64,000 nt of DNA from Streptomyces vinaceus (GTDB lineage Bacteria > Actinomycetota > Actinomycetes > Streptomycetales > Streptomycetaceae). The position numbers and the translations under genes were made by a program. The stretch is taken from assembly GCF_008704935.1 (NCBI RefSeq), contig NZ_CP023692.1, forward strand, positions 2,055,001 through 2,119,000. Reading direction: 5' to 3'. The notes under the pieces were generated by a model. That model did not search any database. It saw only the letters and a program-made list of their open reading frames with translations, and had not been told where the DNA came from. Shown here in pieces: positions 1 to 9,580 of the stretch. Numbering within the stretch: position 1 is the stretch's first letter; each line of letters starts with the position of its first letter.

Positions 1-689
1 GCGAAGACTCCGCGGATGGCGTTGGAGATGTCGCGCTCCGGCGGGACGAAGCCCGGGACCTCGGCGTTCGTCGAGTCCGAGAGGAGGAGGTCGATGCCCT
101 CTTCGCTCAGACGCGCGAAGGCGTGCAGGTCCGTGAGGCGGTTGTCCAGCGGCAGCTGGTCCATCTTGAAGTCGCCGGTGGCGACGACCAGGCCCGCACC
201 CGTGCGGATGGCGACCGCGAGGGCGTCCGGGATGGAGTGGTTGACCGCGATGAACTCGCAGTCGAAGGGGCCGAGGTTCTCGCGCTCGCCTTCCTTCACC
301 TCAAGGGTGTAGGGGCGGATGCGGTGCTCCTGGAGCTTGGCCTCGATGAGGGCCAGCGTCAGCTTGGAGCCGATCAGCGGGATGTCCGGCTTCTCCCGGA
401 GGAGGTAGGGGACGGCGCCGATGTGGTCCTCGTGGCCGTGCGTGAGGACGATGCCCTCGACGTCGTCGAGCCGGTCCCGGATGGACGAGAAGTCCGGCAG
501 GATCAGGTCGATGCCCGGCTGCTCCTCCTCGGGGAAGAGGACACCGCAGTCGACGATCAGCAGGCGGCCGTCGAACTCGAAGACGGTCATGTTGCGGCCG
601 ATCTCGCCGAGACCGCCCAGGGGGGTGACCCGGAGGCCGCCCTTCGGCAGCTTCGGCGGCGGGCCGAGTTCAGGGTGCGGATGGCTCAA
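1..689 (-). CDS. rnj: Ribonuclease J, N-terminal part (3' end outside window)
   Basis: Endo/5'-3' exoribonuclease of the metallo-beta-lactamase/beta-CASP family, acting in cytoplasmic mRNA decay and rRNA maturation. About 229 codons are visible; the C-terminal half lies beyond base 1. The zinc-binding motif LTHGHEDHIG (H84, H86, D88, H89) is intact and is followed by the expected GDFKMDQLPLD segment. The start is a TTG at 689, giving LSHPHPELGPPPK; it is preceded by a good ribosome site (ggtgaggag) seven to eight bases upstream, and no ATG or GTG in frame fits as well. dapA lies upstream on the same strand, 120 bp away, as in other Streptomyces. The 5' leader carries an inverted repeat, annotated separately. 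The family call is secure; nothing can be said about the missing part. Confidence 0.93.
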   Translation of the reverse strand, partial: MSHPHPELGPPPKLPKGGLRVTPLGGLGEIGRNMTVFEFDGRLLIVDCGVLFPEEEQPGIDLILPDFSSIRDRLDDVEGIVLTHGHEDHIGAVPYLLREKPDIPLIGSKLTLALIEAKLQEHRIRPYTLEVKEGERENLGPFDCEFIAVNHSIPDALAVAIRTGAGLVVATGDFKMDQLPLDNRLTDLHAFARLSEEGIDLLLSDSTNAEVPGFVPPERDISNAIRGVF

Positions 690-710
690 AAGTATCTCCT
701 CACCACACAC

Positions 711-739
711 GCCACGTACCTCGTCGTAAGGCACGTGGC
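711..739. other. Inverted repeat in the rnj leader / dapA 3' region
   Basis: An 11-bp stem (gccacgtacct / aggcacgtggc, one A-C mismatch) with a 7-base loop lies 22-50 bases upstream of the rnj TTG start and 71 bases downstream of the dapA stop. No T-run follows. It could be a dapA terminator, or a structured 5' leader or operator for rnj; the sequence does not decide. Confidence 0.5.
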
Positions 740-809
740 GCGCATGTCATTCGTGCACTTGCATTCGTCTGTTGTGTTCGTCGTGCTTATTCAGTTGTGA
801 AGTCTGTTG

Positions 810-1709
810 TCAGAGCTGTACCCCGCCGGCGGCGAGATCGAGCTTGAGCTGGGCCGTCTCTTCGGCCGTCAGGTCGACGAGCGGGAGGCGGAGCGGGCCC
901 GCGGGCAGGCCCTGGAGGTTCAGTGCGCCCTTGGTGGTGATCACACCCTGCGTACGGAACATGCCGGTGAAGACCGGCAGCAGCTTCTGGTGGATCTCGG
1001 TGGCCTTCTGGACGTCGCCGCCCAGGTGGGCTTCGAGCATCGCGCGGAGCTCGGGGCTGACCACGTGGCCGACCACGGAGACGAACCCGACCGCGCCGAC
1101 GGACAGCAGCGGCAGGTTCAGCATGTCGTCGCCGGAGTACCAGGCGAGTCCGCTCTGGGCGATGGCCCAGCTGGCGCGGCCGAGGTCGCCCTTGGCGTCC
1201 TTGTTGGCCACGATCCGGGGGTGCTCGGCGAGCCGCACCAGGGTGTCGGTGTCGATCGGGACGCCGCTGCGGCCGGGGATGTCGTAGAGCATCACCGGGA
1301 GCTCGGTGGCGTCCGCGATCGCCGTGAAGTGCCGGTAGAGGCCTTCCTGCGGCGGCTTGCTGTAGTACGGGGTCACCGCGAGCAGGCCGTGGGCGCCGGT
1401 GCGCTCGGCCTGGCGGGCGAGCTCCAGGGTGTGGCGGGTGTCGTTGGTGCCGATGCCGGCGACGACGTGAGCCCGGTCGCCGACGGCTTCCAGGACGGCT
1501 CGTACGAGGTCGTTTTTCTCCGCGTCGGTGGTGGTCGGGGACTCGCCGGTGGTCCCGTTGATGATCAGGCCGTCGTTGCCTGCGTCCACCAGGTGGACGG
1601 CGAGCCGCTGCGCGCCGTCGAGGTCGAGTGCGCCATCCGCCGTGAACGGCGTGATCATGGCGGTGAGGACCCGCCCGAAGGGGGTCTGCGGAGTCGAGAT
1701 CGGAGCCAT
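810..1709 (-). CDS. dapA: 4-hydroxy-tetrahydrodipicolinate synthase
   Basis: Condenses pyruvate with aspartate semialdehyde in the first committed step of the diaminopimelate/lysine pathway (cytoplasmic class I aldolase). The 299-residue product has the family's usual length and shows the NGTTGESPT substrate loop, YDIPGRSG and the Schiff-base lysine region IVANKDAKGD. I chose the ATG at 1709 (MAPISTPQTPFG), which gives the expected N terminus; an upstream ATG at 1733 has a better-looking gagggg site and would add eight residues. rnj follows downstream and thyX lies upstream; dapB, the next enzyme of the pathway, is 3 kb away, so the two are close but not in one operon. Family assignment is secure; only the start is open. 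Confidence 0.95.
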   Translation of the reverse strand: MAPISTPQTPFGRVLTAMITPFTADGALDLDGAQRLAVHLVDAGNDGLIINGTTGESPTTTDAEKNDLVRAVLEAVGDRAHVVAGIGTNDTRHTLELARQAERTGAHGLLAVTPYYSKPPQEGLYRHFTAIADATELPVMLYDIPGRSGVPIDTDTLVRLAEHPRIVANKDAKGDLGRASWAIAQSGLAWYSGDDMLNLPLLSVGAVGFVSVVGHVVSPELRAMLEAHLGGDVQKATEIHQKLLPVFTGMFRTQGVITTKGALNLQGLPAGPLRLPLVDLTAEETAQLKLDLAAGGVQL

Positions 1710-1799
1710 GGGTAACACGCTACTCGCTGCCATGCTCGCGTTGTCCCCTCGGGGGACGTCAAGAGGGTGTGGCTCACGGCACGGGCCGGGAAGGTTGTT

Positions 1800-1843
1800 G
1801 GATCCCGGCACTGCCTGCTCGGGGGTTCAAGCAGTGCCGGGTC
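1800..1843. terminator. Stem-loop between thyX and dapA
   Basis: A perfect 11-bp stem (cccggcactgc / gcagtgccggg), extended by three more pairs with a bulge, and a 16-base loop. It sits about 115 bases past the thyX stop and upstream of the dapA start, so it probably ends thyX transcripts. No strong T-run, as usual in Streptomyces. Confidence 0.6.
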
Positions 1844-1942
1844 CGTTTGATCAGCCTAGATGAACTTTACGAAACGTGGCAATACGGACACTTCGGACTT
1901 GACTCCGTACATCTGTACGCCACGGGCTCACCCGTCCCCATC

Positions 1943-1957
1943 GGGCCGTACCGGCCC
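1943..1957. terminator. Short hairpin abutting the thyX stop codon
   Basis: Six-base-pair GC stem gggccg-tac-cggccc directly after the thyX TAA stop. It may protect or help terminate the thyX mRNA together with the larger stem-loop at 1800-1843; alone it is a weak call. Confidence 0.3.
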
Positions 1958-2698
1958 TTAAGGGGCGACCCGGCCGTTGGCGTTGTAGGCGGCGTACGTG
2001 AGCGGCATGAGCGAGGCCCAGTGCCGCTCCATCTTCTCGCCGACCATCTCGATCTCCCGCTGCGGGAAGGACGGCGTGGTCGCCAGCTCGTGCTGCGTGC
2101 GCAGGCCGAGGAAGTGCATGAGCGAGCGCGCGTTGCAGGTGGCGTACATCGAGGAGAAAAGTCCGACCGGCAGGACCGAACGGGCAACCTCGCGGGCCAC
2201 GCCCGCCGCCAGCATCTCCTGGTAGGCCTCGTAGGCCTGCCGGTACGAGTCCTCCATGACCCGGCCCGTCAGTTCCTGCTGGGCCGCGGTGCCCTCGACG
2301 AAGACGTACTTGCCCGGGCGGCCCTCCTGGACCAGCTTGCGCTCGGCGTCCGGGACGTAGAAGACCGGCTCCAGCTCCCTGTAGCGGCCCGATTCCTCGT
2401 TGTACGACCACCCGACGCGGTGCCGCATGAACTCGCGGAACACGAAGATCGGGGCGCTGATGAAGAAGGTCATCGAGTTGTGCTCGAACGGGCTGCCGTG
2501 GCGGTCGCGCATCAGGTAGTTGATGAGGCCCTTGGAGCGCTCCGGGTCCTTCTGGAGCTCTTCGAGGGACTGCTCGCCGGCCGTGGAGACACGGGCGGCC
2601 CACAGCACGTCGGAGTCGGCGGCGGAGTGCTTCACCAGCTCCACCGTCACATCACTGCGGAAGCTGGGTTTCAGGTCTGAAGCGGCGTTCTCGCTCAC
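1958..2698 (-). CDS. thyX: Flavin-dependent thymidylate synthase ThyX
   Basis: Makes dTMP from dUMP using methylene-tetrahydrofolate, FAD and NADPH; structurally unrelated to ThyA. The product is 246 residues. The family signature is present as RHRVGWSYNEESGRY; eight residues separate RHR from the conserved serine, where the textbook motif has seven. The start is GTG at 2698 (VSENAASDLKPSF), with ggaagga seven bases upstream; an ATG 13 codons earlier lacks a site and would add an atypical N terminus. Downstream on the same strand comes dapA after a stem-loop; upstream is a 247-bp divergent gap facing the small membrane-protein gene at 2946. The gap has an AT-rich patch near 2822-2836 but I could not assign a clear promoter. 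Confidence 0.96.
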   Translation of the reverse strand: MSENAASDLKPSFRSDVTVELVKHSAADSDVLWAARVSTAGEQSLEELQKDPERSKGLINYLMRDRHGSPFEHNSMTFFISAPIFVFREFMRHRVGWSYNEESGRYRELEPVFYVPDAERKLVQEGRPGKYVFVEGTAAQQELTGRVMEDSYRQAYEAYQEMLAAGVAREVARSVLPVGLFSSMYATCNARSLMHFLGLRTQHELATTPSFPQREIEMVGEKMERHWASLMPLTYAAYNANGRVAP

Positions 2699-2945
2699 CG
2701 GGGGGTCCTTCCGAACGATCTCTTGGGGCGCGCCCACTCTACGGCGCGGTCCGCGTCCGCCCGTGCAGCTCTCCCACCCCCACGTGCGGCGGATCCGTCA
2801 CCCCTTCAGCTGATGCCCAGCCATAAAATTTGGTTAATGTCCCGAATTCAGGCACCGATTGGGCGGTTCGTACGTCTTTCCCAGTACACGACATACGCAT
2901 CCGACACCGCCGCCCCCGGGCCCTGACCGTGAGGAGAGTCGCTCT

Positions 2946-3185
2946 ATGTTTCGCCGGAGCGAGCCCGTCCCGTTCGCCTTCGTCGCCGAGGCCGACCGCT
3001 TCCGCAGCAATGTCACTCCGCCGCCGCGCGAGCGCCTGGGCGCGGCCCAGATGGCCGCCCGTAGTCTGGTCGGGCTGACCGTGGTGGCCGGGCTCGTCGG
3101 CTCCCTGCTCTTCGGCATGCCGGCGCTCCAGCCCCACCAGGCGCCCGCCAAGTCGCAGCAGTCGGAGGCCTCCGAGGGGCGGTAG
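2946..3185 (+). CDS. Small single-span membrane protein, unknown function
   Basis: A 79-residue protein starting MFRRSEPVPFAFVAEADRF, with an arginine/proline-rich front half, one hydrophobic segment (about residues 40-58, SLVGLTVVAGLVGSLLFGM) and a short polar tail ending in QQSEASEGR. The ATG at 2946 has ggag nine bases upstream (gtgaggagagtcgctct); longer in-frame starts run into the leader. No family is recognised. It lies divergent from thyX and 47 bp before another membrane-protein gene on the same strand, so the two may be co-transcribed. GC bias by codon position looks genuine. Confidence 0.75.
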   Translation: MFRRSEPVPFAFVAEADRFRSNVTPPPRERLGAAQMAARSLVGLTVVAGLVGSLLFGMPALQPHQAPAKSQQSEASEGR

Positions 3186-3232
3186 CCTCACGGTCTAGCC
3201 CAACCGAACGTGCATGTGAGTGAGGTACAGCC

Positions 3233-3799
3233 GTGCCCCTGCCCTTCTTGACGGCCGACCGCGCGTTGGACGCGCACGAAGACGGTGACGGCGATGAGGT
3301 CCTCGCCCACGCCGACCCCGACCGCTGGCGCCGGCCGTACCGGCCCGGGCCCTGGCGGGTGGGCGGCGCCGCCCTGCTGCTCCTGCTGGCCGCGTTCATG
3401 CTGTTCGCCACGATGATCATCGCCTTCGCGGGTACCTGGGCCGGCGCCCTCGTCTGCCTGGCCGCCGCGCTCTGCGTGATCGGGTCGGCGCTGCGGATCC
3501 TCATGACGGGCGTCTGGGTGAGCCCGTCGGGGCTGCGCCGGGTGTCCTTCCTCCGGACCCGCTCGATCGCCTGGGACGAGATCACCGAGGTCCGTACGGT
3601 CCAGCAGCCGGTGCGCTGGCTGGGGCTGCCGCGGACCGTGCAGGGCCAGGCCCTGACGGCGGCCGGGCGCGGCGGCGCGGAGCTGCCGGTGCTGCTGACC
3701 GACCACAACGCCGATTTCCTGTCGCGGACCGAGGCCTTCGACCGGGCCGCCGACACGGTGGAGGCCTGGGCCGAGGAGTACCGGGCCGTGCCCGCCTGA
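3233..3799 (+). CDS. Two-span membrane protein with a PH-like domain
   Basis: The 188-residue protein has a charged N terminus, two adjacent hydrophobic segments (about residues 44-67 and 70-90) and then a C-terminal soluble part with the pattern GVWVSPSGLRRV...IAWDEITEV typical of bacterial PH-like (bPH/DUF2581-type) domains. Function unknown; such proteins are thought to act at the membrane. The start is GTG at 3233 with gaggt nearby. It follows the 79-residue membrane protein gene by 47 bp and ends in front of a long bidirectional hairpin, facing the gene at 3908 on the other strand. Confidence 0.8.
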   Translation: MPLPFLTADRALDAHEDGDGDEVLAHADPDRWRRPYRPGPWRVGGAALLLLLAAFMLFATMIIAFAGTWAGALVCLAAALCVIGSALRILMTGVWVSPSGLRRVSFLRTRSIAWDEITEVRTVQQPVRWLGLPRTVQGQALTAAGRGGAELPVLLTDHNADFLSRTEAFDRAADTVEAWAEEYRAVPA

Positions 3800-3818
3800 C
3801 GCCGGCGCCCGAAGCCCT

Positions 3819-3862
3819 GGAAGCCCGTACGGGATCCGCTCACGCGGCCCGTACGGGCTTCC
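3819..3862. terminator. Bidirectional terminator, 15-bp perfect stem
   Basis: A perfect 15-bp stem (ggaagcccgtacggg / cccgtacgggcttcc) with a 14-base loop, placed between the convergent genes at 3233 and 3908. It can serve both strands. Confidence 0.75.
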
Positions 3863-3907
3863 GGGCTTTACGGGCTCCACGGGCCGTGCGGGCCCGGACT
3901 CAGGCGG

Positions 3908-4360
3908 CTAGGCCGTGCGGCGCGGGCCGCCGTGCAGGGCGATGGCCCGCTGCATGGCCTTGCGGGCCCTCGGGGTGTCGCGCGCGTCGTGGTAGGCCAC
4001 TGCGAGTCGGAACCAGCTGCGCCAGTCCCCCGGCGCGTCCTCCGTCTCGGCCTTGCGGCGTGCGAAGACCTCGTCGGCGGAGTCGCGCAGGATCCGGCCG
4101 TACTGGTCCCGCTCCAGCTCGTCGACGGGGAGTCCGCCCTCGGCCTCCAGCTCGGTCGCGAGCTGGTTGGCCCGCGTCACGAACTGCGTGTTCTTCCAGA
4201 GGAACCAGACGCCGATGACCGGCAGGATCAGCACCGCGGCACCGAAGACCACGGTCAGTGCGGTGCCCTGCCGGATCAGCATCAGTCCCCGGCTGCCGAC
4301 CAGGACGAAGTAGACGACCAGGACGGCGGCCGTGAGGAAGTAAGTGATCTTCGCGCGCAT
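3908..4360 (-). CDS. Membrane protein with a C-terminal TPR-like segment
   Basis: A 150-residue protein with two N-terminal membrane spans (about residues 6-25 and 33-55), then an acidic soluble region and a short helical repeat (WFRLAVAYHDARDTPRARKAMQRAI) with TPR character. No enzymatic motif is seen. It lies 19 bp downstream of dapB on the same strand, so it is probably co-transcribed with it. Similar small genes sit next to dapB in other Streptomyces by my recollection. Function unknown. Confidence 0.8.
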   Translation of the reverse strand: MRAKITYFLTAAVLVVYFVLVGSRGLMLIRQGTALTVVFGAAVLILPVIGVWFLWKNTQFVTRANQLATELEAEGGLPVDELERDQYGRILRDSADEVFARRKAETEDAPGDWRSWFRLAVAYHDARDTPRARKAMQRAIALHGGPRRTA

Positions 4361-4379
4361 GGGTACTACTGCCTGCTCA

Positions 4380-5210
<831 letters not shown>

Positions 5211-6590
5211 TCAGGCCACCGCTTCGCCGAGGCGGGCGGCCTGCTTCTCCTTCAGCGGTCCGATCACCGCGAGCGACGGCCGCTGGGCCAGTACGTCGGC
5301 GGCGACGGCGCGCACGTCGTCCGGGGTGACGGACGCGATCTTGGCCAGCATCTCGTCGACGGACATCTGGTCGCCCCAGCAGAGCTCGCTCTTGCCGATG
5401 CGGTTCATGATCGCGCCGGTGTCCTCCAGGCCGAGGACGGTGGAGCCGGACAGCTGGCCGATGGCCCGCTTGATCTCCTCGTCGGTGAGCCCCTCGGAGA
5501 CGACCTTGTCGAGCTCGCCTCGGCAGATCCGCAGTACGTCGTGGACCTGGTTGGGGCGGCAGCCCGCGTACACGCCGAAGAGCCCGGTGTCGGCGAAGCC
5601 CGAGGTGTACGAGTACACGCTGTAGGCCAGGCCGCGCTTCTCCCGGACCTCCTGGAAGAGGCGGGAGGACATGCCTCCGCCGAGGGCGGTGTTCAGCACG
5701 CCGAGCGCCCAGCGGCGCTCGTCGGTGCGGGCGAGGCCCGGCATGCCGAGGACCACGTGCGCCTGCTCGGTCTTGCGGTCGATCAGCTCGACGCGGCCGG
5801 AGGTGCGGATGCGCTTGGTGCCGGTGCGCGGGCCGATCGGCTCGGCGTCGGTGTTCCGCAGGGCGCCGGCCTTCTCGAAGGCCGCGCGGACCTGGCGTAC
5901 GACCTTGTTGTGGTCGACGTTGCCCGCCGCGGCCACGACCAGGTGGCGGGGGTCGTAGTGCTTCTTGTAGAAGCGGCGGATCCGGTCGGCGCCGAGGGCG
6001 TTGATCGTGTCGACGGTGCCGAGGACCGGGCGGCCGAGGGGGGTGTCCCCGTACATGGTCTGCGCGAACAGGTCGTGCACGCAGTCGCCCGGGTCGTCCT
6101 CGGTCATCGCGATCTCTTCGAGGATGACCCCGCGCTCGGCGTCGACGTCCTCCTCGCGGATCAGCGAGCCGGTGAGCATGTCGCAGACGACGTCGATCGC
6201 CAGCGGCAGGTCGGTGTCGAGCACCCGCGCGTAGTAGCAGGTGTACTCCTTCGCCGTGAAGGCGTTCATCTCGCCGCCGACCGCGTCGATCGCGGAGGAG
6301 ATGTCGAGGGCGCTGCGCTTGTCGGTGCCCTTGAAGAGGAGGTGCTCCAGGTAGTGCGTGGCACCGTTGAGCGTGGGCGTCTCGTCACGGGAGCCCACGT
6401 GCGCCCAGATGCCGAAGGTGGCGGAGCGGACCGAGGGCAGCGTCTCGGTGACGATGCGCAGTCCGCCGGGGAGGACCGTGCGCCGGACGGTGCCGATGCC
6501 GTTCTCGCCCTTGAGGAGGGTTTGGGTACGGGCGACGGCCCGCCCCTCCGAAGAGGGGCGGGCCGTCACACGGGAACTACGCGACGTCAC
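5211..6590 (-). CDS. M16 family zinc metallopeptidase (insulinase/MPP-like)
   Basis: Predicted cytoplasmic zinc peptidase of the pitrilysin/processing-peptidase family; substrate unknown. The 459-residue single-chain form carries the inverted zinc motif HYLEH (H79, E82, H83) and the distal zinc-ligand glutamate in [10 protein letters not shown] (E159). A second half-domain has [12 protein letters not shown], the arginine/tyrosine element typical of the family. The start is the GTG at 6590, whose GTGA overlaps the pnp stop by four bases, so translation is probably coupled to pnp. The first 25 codons contain a perfect 14-bp UUCG hairpin, noted separately; no other start codon exists before the catalytic domain. 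Actinobacteria usually keep this gene next to pnp. Confidence 0.93.
   Translation of the reverse strand: MTSRSSRVTARPSSEGRAVARTQTLLKGENGIGTVRRTVLPGGLRIVTETLPSVRSATFGIWAHVGSRDETPTLNGATHYLEHLLFKGTDKRSALDISSAIDAVGGEMNAFTAKEYTCYYARVLDTDLPLAIDVVCDMLTGSLIREEDVDAERGVILEEIAMTEDDPGDCVHDLFAQTMYGDTPLGRPVLGTVDTINALGADRIRRFYKKHYDPRHLVVAAAGNVDHNKVVRQVRAAFEKAGALRNTDAEPIGPRTGTKRIRTSGRVELIDRKTEQAHVVLGMPGLARTDERRWALGVLNTALGGGMSSRLFQEVREKRGLAYSVYSYTSGFADTGLFGVYAGCRPNQVHDVLRICRGELDKVVSEGLTDEEIKRAIGQLSGSTVLGLEDTGAIMNRIGKSELCWGDQMSVDEMLAKIASVTPDDVRAVAADVLAQRPSLAVIGPLKEKQAARLGEAVA
6535..6566 (-). promoter_or_regulatory. UUCG-capped 14-bp hairpin in the first codons of the M16 gene
   Basis: On the minus strand acggcccgcccctc and gaggggcgggccgt pair perfectly over 14 bp around a UUCG tetraloop closed by C-G, an exceptionally stable arrangement. 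It begins 20 bases after the pnp stop and lies inside the coding start of the coupled M16 gene (codons 9-19). It may act as an intra-operon attenuator or 3'-protecting structure for pnp mRNA while still encoding protein. No T-run follows. Confidence 0.7.
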
Positions 6591-8824
6591 TTGTCGGAGT
6601 CGTCCTTGTCAGCGTCGTCACCGGCGGCCTCGCCGTCGATCACGGGGATCAGGGAGAGCTTGCCGCGCTGGTCGATCTCGGCGATCTCCACCTGCACCTT
6701 GGTGCCGACCGCGAGCACGTCCTCGACGTTCTCCACGCGCTTGCCACCGGCGAGCTTGCGGATCTGCGAGATGTGCAGCAGGCCGTCCTTGCCCGGGAGC
6801 AGGGAGACGAAGGCACCGAAGGTGGTGGTCTTGACGACCGTACCCAGGTAGCGCTCGCCGACCTCCGGCATGGTCGGGTTGGCGATGCCGTTGATCGTGG
6901 CGCGGGCGGCCTCGGCGGCCGGGCCGTCGGCGGCACCGATGTAGATGGTGCCGTCGTCCTCGATCGTGATCTCGGCGCCGGTGTCCTCCTGGATCTGGTT
7001 GATCATCTTGCCCTTGGGGCCGATGACCTCACCGATCTTGTCCACCGGGATCTTGACGGTGATGATCCGCGGGGCGTTCGGGGACATCTCGTCCGGCGTG
7101 TCGATCGCTTCCATCATCACGTCGAGGATGTGGAGGCGGGCGTCGCGGGCCTGCTTGAGGGCCGCGGCCAGGACGGAGGCCGGGATGCCGTCCAGCTTGG
7201 TGTCCAGCTGGAGGGCGGTCACGAACTCCTTGGTGCCGGCGACCTTGAAGTCCATGTCGCCGAAGGCGTCCTCCGCACCGAGGATGTCGGTGAGGGCGAC
7301 GTAGTGCGTCTTGCCGTCGATCTCCTGGGAGATCAGGCCCATGGCGATACCGGCGACGGGGGCCTTGAGGGGCACACCGGCGTTCAGCAGCGACATGGTG
7401 GAGGCGCAGACCGAGCCCATGGACGTCGAACCGTTGGAGCCGAGGGCCTCGGACACCTGGCGGATCGCGTACGGGAACTCCTCGCGGGTCGGCAGGACCG
7501 GCACGATGGCGCGCTCGGCGAGCGCGCCGTGGCCGATCTCGCGGCGCTTGGGCGAGCCCACGCGGCCGGTCTCACCGACGGAGTACGGCGGGAAGTTGTA
7601 GTTGTGCATGTAGCGCTTGCGGGTCACCGGGGAGAGGGTGTCCAGCTGCTGCTCCATGCGGAGCATGTTGAGGGTGGTGACGCCCAGGATCTGGGTCTCG
7701 CCACGCTCGAACAGCGCCGAGCCGTGCACGCGCGGGATGGCCTCGACCTCGGCGGCGAGGGTACGGATGTCCGTGATCCCGCGGCCGTCGATGCGGACCT
7801 TGTCCTTGATGACGCGCTCGCGCACCAGGGCCTTGGTCAGGCTGCGGTAGGCGGCGGAGATCTCCTTCTCGCGGCCCTCGAAGGCCGGGAGGAGCTTCTC
7901 GGCGGCGATGTCCTTGACGCGGTCGAGCTCGGCCTCGCGGTCCTGCTTGCCCGCGATGGTCAGCGCCTGGGCGAGGTCGCCCTTGACGGCGGCCGCGAGG
8001 GCCTCGTACACGTCGTCCTGGTAGTCCAGGAAGACCGGGAACTCGCCCTCGGGCTTGGCGGCCTTGGCCGCCAGGTCCGCCTGGGCCTTGCAGAGGGCCT
8101 TGATGAAGGGCTTCGAGGCGTCGAGGCCGGCGGCCACGATCTCCTCGGTCGGCGCCTCGGCGCCGCCCTTGACCAGGGCGATGGTCTTCTCGGTGGCCTC
8201 GGCCTCGACCATCATGATCGCGACGTCGCCGTCCTCCAGGACGCGGCCCGCGACGACCATGTCGAAGACGGCGTCCTCGAGCTCGGTGTGCGTCGGGAAG
8301 GCCACCCACTGGCCGCGGATCAGCGCGACGCGGACGCCGCCGATCGGGCCGGAGAAGGGCAGGCCGGCCAGCTGCGTGGACGCGGACGCGGCGTTGATCG
8401 CGATGACGTCGTACAGGTGGTCCGGGTTGAGCGCCATGACGGTGGCGACGACCTGGATCTCGTTGCGCAGGCCCTTCTTGAAGGACGGGCGCAGCGGGCG
8501 GTCGATCAGGCGGCAGGTGAGGATCGCGTCCTCGGAGGGGCGGCCCTCACGGCGGAAGAAGGATCCGGGGATCTTGCCGGCCGCGTACTGGCGCTCCTCG
8601 ACGTCCACCGTCAGGGGGAAGAAGTCGAGCTGGTCCTTGGGCTTCTTCGACGCGGTGGTGGCGGAAAGCACCATCGTGTCGTCGTCCAGGTAGGCAACGG
8701 CGGAGCCGGCGGCCTGGCGGGCCAGACGGCCCGTCTCGAAGCGGATGGTGCGGGTGCCGAAGGAACCGTTGTCAATGACGGCCTCGGCGTAGTGGGTCTC
8801 GTTCTCCACTAGCGTTTTCTCCAT
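6587..8824 (-). CDS. pnp: Polynucleotide phosphorylase
   Basis: Trimeric phosphorolytic 3'-5' exoribonuclease; in Streptomyces it also makes RNA 3' tails. The 745-residue protein has two RNase PH-like domains (the first with [14 protein letters not shown] near residue 90, the second with [13 protein letters not shown] near 450), then a KH domain ([16 protein letters not shown]) and an S1 domain ([17 protein letters not shown]), ending in an acidic tail. Length and domain order are standard. The start is ATG at 8824 with ggagacgacg upstream. It forms the conserved rpsO-pnp pair, separated by 296 bp that hold a large hairpin; its stop overlaps the M16 gene start (GTGA). Confidence 0.98.
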   Translation of the reverse strand: MEKTLVENETHYAEAVIDNGSFGTRTIRFETGRLARQAAGSAVAYLDDDTMVLSATTASKKPKDQLDFFPLTVDVEERQYAAGKIPGSFFRREGRPSEDAILTCRLIDRPLRPSFKKGLRNEIQVVATVMALNPDHLYDVIAINAASASTQLAGLPFSGPIGGVRVALIRGQWVAFPTHTELEDAVFDMVVAGRVLEDGDVAIMMVEAEATEKTIALVKGGAEAPTEEIVAAGLDASKPFIKALCKAQADLAAKAAKPEGEFPVFLDYQDDVYEALAAAVKGDLAQALTIAGKQDREAELDRVKDIAAEKLLPAFEGREKEISAAYRSLTKALVRERVIKDKVRIDGRGITDIRTLAAEVEAIPRVHGSALFERGETQILGVTTLNMLRMEQQLDTLSPVTRKRYMHNYNFPPYSVGETGRVGSPKRREIGHGALAERAIVPVLPTREEFPYAIRQVSEALGSNGSTSMGSVCASTMSLLNAGVPLKAPVAGIAMGLISQEIDGKTHYVALTDILGAEDAFGDMDFKVAGTKEFVTALQLDTKLDGIPASVLAAALKQARDARLHILDVMMEAIDTPDEMSPNAPRIITVKIPVDKIGEVIGPKGKMINQIQEDTGAEITIEDDGTIYIGAADGPAAEAARATINGIANPTMPEVGERYLGTVVKTTTFGAFVSLLPGKDGLLHISQIRKLAGGKRVENVEDVLAVGTKVQVEIAEIDQRGKLSLIPVIDGEAAGDDADKDDSDK

Positions 8825-9073
8825 TTTCGTCGTCTCCGTCCGCTGCCCGTGTGGCTGCGGACGGTGCGGAGAAGCGCTCCTTGCGTGCGGGCCGGTCTTC
8901 GATCGAAGTACCCGGTTCGGTGCCCGTGGGGCTTTCCGGGTACCACTACCGAGGACCGGCGGCCTGGGAGGGCGCTCCTCCTCTTCAGTTGTGCACCTCG
9001 TGCGCGTGCACGTTGCGTCCAGACTACAAAGCGTCCGGTACGTCCCGCACGCAGAGCGGGTGCACGTACAGCA

Positions 9074-9110
9074 AAGGGAGCGGCCCCCGAGGTGTGGGAA
9101 CCGCTCCCTT
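9074..9110 (-). terminator. Large rpsO-pnp intergenic hairpin
   Basis: A 15-bp stem (aagggagcggttccc / gggggccgctccctt, two G-U pairs) with a 7-base loop, 11 bases past the rpsO stop. It is the likely partial terminator and processing site of the rpsO-pnp transcript; rpsO-pnp intergenic hairpins are known RNase III targets in other bacteria. The rest of 8825-9120 holds no gene; pnp promoters are expected here but I could not place one with confidence. Confidence 0.75.
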
Positions 9111-9120
9111 CACAGCGTCT

Positions 9121-9408
9121 TTACTTGACGCCGGCCGCACCGCGGCGGATGCCGAGGCGCTCGACCAGCGTACGGAAGCGCTGGATGTCCTTCTTGGCCA
9201 GGTACTGCAGCAGGCGGCGACGCTGGCCGACCAGGATCAGCAGACCACGACGGGAGTGGTGGTCGTGCTTGTGGGTCTTGAGGTGCTCGGTCAGGTCCGT
9301 GATGCGCTTGGACAGCATGGCGACCTGGACCTCGGGGGAGCCGGTGTCGCCCTCCTTGGCACCAAACTCGGCGATGATCTGCTTCTTCGTAGCGGCGTCG
9401 AGCGACAC
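9121..9408 (-). CDS. rpsO: 30S ribosomal protein S15
   Basis: Primary 16S rRNA-binding protein that organises the platform of the small subunit. The 95-residue product matches the universal length and contains [27 protein letters not shown] and the C-terminal [14 protein letters not shown]. The start is GTG at 9408 ([10 protein letters not shown]) with gaggag eight bases upstream; the longer open frame upstream is not supported. pnp follows after the hairpin; eccD ends 172 bp upstream on the same strand, and the rpsO promoter must lie in that gap. Confidence 0.98.
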   Translation of the reverse strand: MSLDAATKKQIIAEFGAKEGDTGSPEVQVAMLSKRITDLTEHLKTHKHDHHSRRGLLILVGQRRRLLQYLAKKDIQRFRTLVERLGIRRGAAGVK

Positions 9409-9580
9409 GCGTACTCCTCGTATAGGTCTTCGTGGCCACCGAGTGCCCCAGGTCGAATTCTCTGGGGATCTTCCGTTACTCGGGAGGCGGGGTCCGCTGA
9501 GCGCAGCTTCCAGAGGATTCCGGAGGCGCGTACACAAACGGCCGTCACACAGCGTACCAGGCTGCCGCCCGGCCCCCGTC

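Noticed and set aside
6587..6590. Frameshift between pnp and the M16 gene
   Set aside because: The overlap is an ordinary GTGA stop/start pair; both proteins have complete domains and normal lengths.
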